64,000 nt of DNA, from positions 77,890 to 141,889 of the forward strand of contig NZ_DASVSF010000107.1 of assembly GCF_036388275.1 (NCBI RefSeq), written 5' to 3'. The stretch's first letter is position 1, and every line of letters begins with the position of its first letter. The stretch comes from Longimicrobium sp. (GTDB taxonomy: Bacteria; Gemmatimonadota; Gemmatimonadetes; Longimicrobiales; Longimicrobiaceae). This document shows, one piece after another, positions 62,889 to 64,000 of the stretch. Below the pieces are notes generated by a model. That model saw only the letters and a program-made list of their open reading frames with translations, was not told where the DNA came from and searched no databases. The position numbers were made by a program, and so were the translations under genes.

Positions 62889-63365
62889 TCAGAACCCGGC
62901 GACGGGCTCCAGCTGTCCGATCTTTTCCCAGCTCGGGTCGGCGGAAAGCACCACGAGCACCACCAGGCCGTCGCCCGTGCGCATGGCCGTGCCCGACACC
63001 AGCGTAGCCTGCACGTCGTCGGGGCTCAGCTTGTACAGCCCGCCGGTGATGGCGTCGATGGCCAGCCCCGGAATGCCTCCGAAGAGGATGTTGCCGAACA
63101 CCCACCCGCTGATCCCGCGGGTCAGCTTCATCTCGTATGGCTGGTACCCGGGCAGGGTCAGCCGGACGTCGTGGTGGTCCTTGCGCGAAAGGCTCAGCGA
63201 AACCGGCGTGACGCCCATCTGCTGGTTGTCGACGAACACCGTCGCACCGCTGGGGGTGCTGGAGAACGAGACGTTCTGCTTGCTGCCGTTGATGATGGTG
63301 CCGCAGGCAGCGGAGGCCAGAAGGGTGATCCCGGCGGCGGTGCGAAGGGCGAAGCGGTTGAACAA
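62889..63365 (-). CDS. PEGA-domain lipoprotein
   Basis: 158 residues. Lipobox LLASAAC at about Cys21. A PEGA domain follows: VSFSSTPSGATVFVDNQQMG, TPVSLSLSRKDHHDVRLTLP and GYQPYEM. Then a hydrophobic region WVFGNILFGGIPGLAIDAIT and an unassigned tail. PEGA domains are surface carbohydrate or protein-binding modules. The hydrophobic part may associate with the membrane. Single gene with its own hairpin. Confidence 0.88.
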   Translation of the reverse strand: MFNRFALRTAAGITLLASAACGTIINGSKQNVSFSSTPSGATVFVDNQQMGVTPVSLSLSRKDHHDVRLTLPGYQPYEMKLTRGISGWVFGNILFGGIPGLAIDAITGGLYKLSPDDVQATLVSGTAMRTGDGLVVLVVLSADPSWEKIGQLEPVAGF

Positions 63366-63451
63366 GGGTCCTCCAGGTAGAGAAGGGGTAGATCCGCCGA
63401 ACCGGCGGAAGGGTGGGGCACCACGGGCCCAGGCGGCGGAGCGAGCCGCCG

Positions 63452-63592
63452 TCAGAATGCGTAGCCGACGGAAAAGCGCAGGGTGGGCAGGGCCAGCTGG
63501 GCGCCCGCGGCTTCCACGGTGAAGAACAGGCGTTTGCCGTCCGGTCGGCGACGGACGATGGGGTGCTCAACGAGCGCCCGGCGGAAATCAGG
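63452..63592 (-). pseudogene. 3' remnant of an outer-membrane beta-barrel gene
   Basis: Minus frame of 46 codons ending LALPTLRFSVGYAF-stop. The alternating strand and terminal Phe are the signature of a final outer-membrane beta-strand, and GKRLFFTVEAAGAQL could be the preceding strand. Upstream the frame passes into the dispersed repeat at 63620, which shows the gene was cut there. No start or signal peptide remains. Confidence 0.55.
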
Positions 63593-63619
63593 ACAGCGGG
63601 TCGCGCTTTCGTCGCCCGA

Positions 63620-63876
63620 CGCACCGGGCTTGGCGTGCAGTCCGCGAAGGCGGACTTCGTGACGTTCCAGGCGCGGTTTCAACCGCCGGAGGGAGGCCGG
63701 GACCTCTGCATCCGTACCCGCCGCCGCGCCCTCTCCATCCGTGCCCACTGCATCCGTCCCCGCTGCGGCCTCTGCCTCCGTGACCGCTGCCGCGCCCCGG
63801 CTCGTACGTATCCGCGGCTGGATCCTTCGGCCCGCGAGGTACCGTATGCGGGCGAGTGCGGTGCGCCTGGGCCTCA
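63620..63876 (+). repeat. Two-part dispersed repeat, copy B, cut by an IS
   Basis: Begins gcaccgggcttggcgtgcag and continues as in 25026-25226, with an expanded internal stretch of ccgtncc-type units, then ggatccttcggcccgcgagg to gggcctcag. The ending ggatgacag seen in other copies is replaced by IS sequence from 63877. Confidence 0.88.
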
Positions 63877-64000
63877 GAGGGTGTTGAGAAATGTCAACTT
63901 GGCCGAAGCCGACGGAGCATGAGACCCGACATCGCAAGATGGATCCATGCTTCGCTACTCTCCGGCAGGCCCTCGTAGTCCTTGCTCAAACGGCGGCAGC
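63877..64000 (-). mobile_element. Right-edge end of an IS5-like insertion sequence
   Basis: The terminal sequence aggtgttgagaaatg-like (agggtgttgagaaatgtcaa) starts where the dispersed repeat is broken. It carries the 3' end of a transposase gene. The other end lies beyond the window. The target-site copy cannot be measured here. Confidence 0.75.
63894..64000 (-). CDS. IS5-like transposase, C-terminal fragment, continues past window
   Basis: Minus frame open at base 64000, reading CRRLSKDYEGLPESSEAWIH then LAMSGLMLRRLRPS-stop. The RRLSKDYE...ES-SEAWI/MIYIAM pattern is the familiar end of IS5-family DDE transposases. Only about 34 codons are visible. The stop lies 18 bases inside the IS end. 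Confidence 0.85.
   Translation of the reverse strand, partial: CRRLSKDYEGLPESSEAWIHLAMSGLMLRRLRPS

Noticed and set aside
63452..63937. 161-codon minus frame at the right edge as one gene
   Set aside because: Its first part is IS and repeat sequence. Only the last 46 codons look protein-like, so I call a 3' remnant instead.

Overview
The window is high-GC, densely coded bacterial chromosome. A SusC/SusD outer-membrane pair, many lipoproteins, a TonB-plug protein, groESL under a CIRCE element and the overall gene style suggest a Gram-negative of the Gemmatimonadota, plausibly a Longimicrobium relative. That placement is inference: no rRNA or tRNA gene is present.

Layout. 1-12.1 kb (+) is one long run of touching or overlapping housekeeping genes: tgt (5' end outside the window), yajC, def, fmt, a TenI/ThiE-like gene, thiS, a small Cys-rich lipoprotein, thiG, rsmB, a PASTA protein, a TlpA-like thioredoxin, a YbbR protein, tsaD, a phosphoesterase and an AsmA/TamB-like protein. 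It closes at a strong hairpin. 12.2-18.2 kb holds a lone receiver domain, a three-gene operon with two similar small membrane proteins, an amino-acid permease and an nrnA-type phosphoesterase. 18.5-26.7 kb has a secreted subtilase and an arginine/polyamine group (speA, an archaeal-type ornithine cyclodeaminase-like gene, speB) with a Fur-family regulator behind its own operator-like site. 26.8-29 kb is groESL.

29.2-34.7 kb is an accessory patch: an orphan tail-fibre/tailspike-like gene, a coupled HTH plus coiled-coil mini-operon facing repeated TTGACA boxes, a frameshifted small gene, an unrecognised membrane-anchored protein, a Cys-rich peptide tail beside a 3' scrap of an ABC permease, and a SMI1/KNR4 protein. 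34.9-40.5 kb has a pseudokinase fused to a TonB C-terminal domain, a NatAB-like exporter and a secreted HExxH protein with a lipoprotein partner. At 41-42.2 kb a two-gene HEPN-like module lies between two ~125-bp copies of one sequence, the first of which includes the 3' end of yqeY. 42.2-53.3 kb has a DtxR-type regulator, a PAS histidine kinase, mutS2, dnaG, a D-threonine aldolase-like enzyme and a DUF2339 protein. 53.4-63.4 kb is mostly minus strand: lipoprotein, plug-only protein, susCD, glpD with a CheC-type phosphatase, and a PEGA lipoprotein. The right edge has the 3' remnant of an outer-membrane protein, a composite repeat, and the end of an IS5-like element.

Spacers carry several dispersed repeat families: an 8-bp tandem repeat at four loci, palindromes built on acgcagagg, GC-rich hairpin modules, and a roughly 65-bp element ending in ctcaggatgac. 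They recur beside unrelated genes, overlap the subtilase stop codon, sit directly before dnaG, and flank the HEPN-like module.
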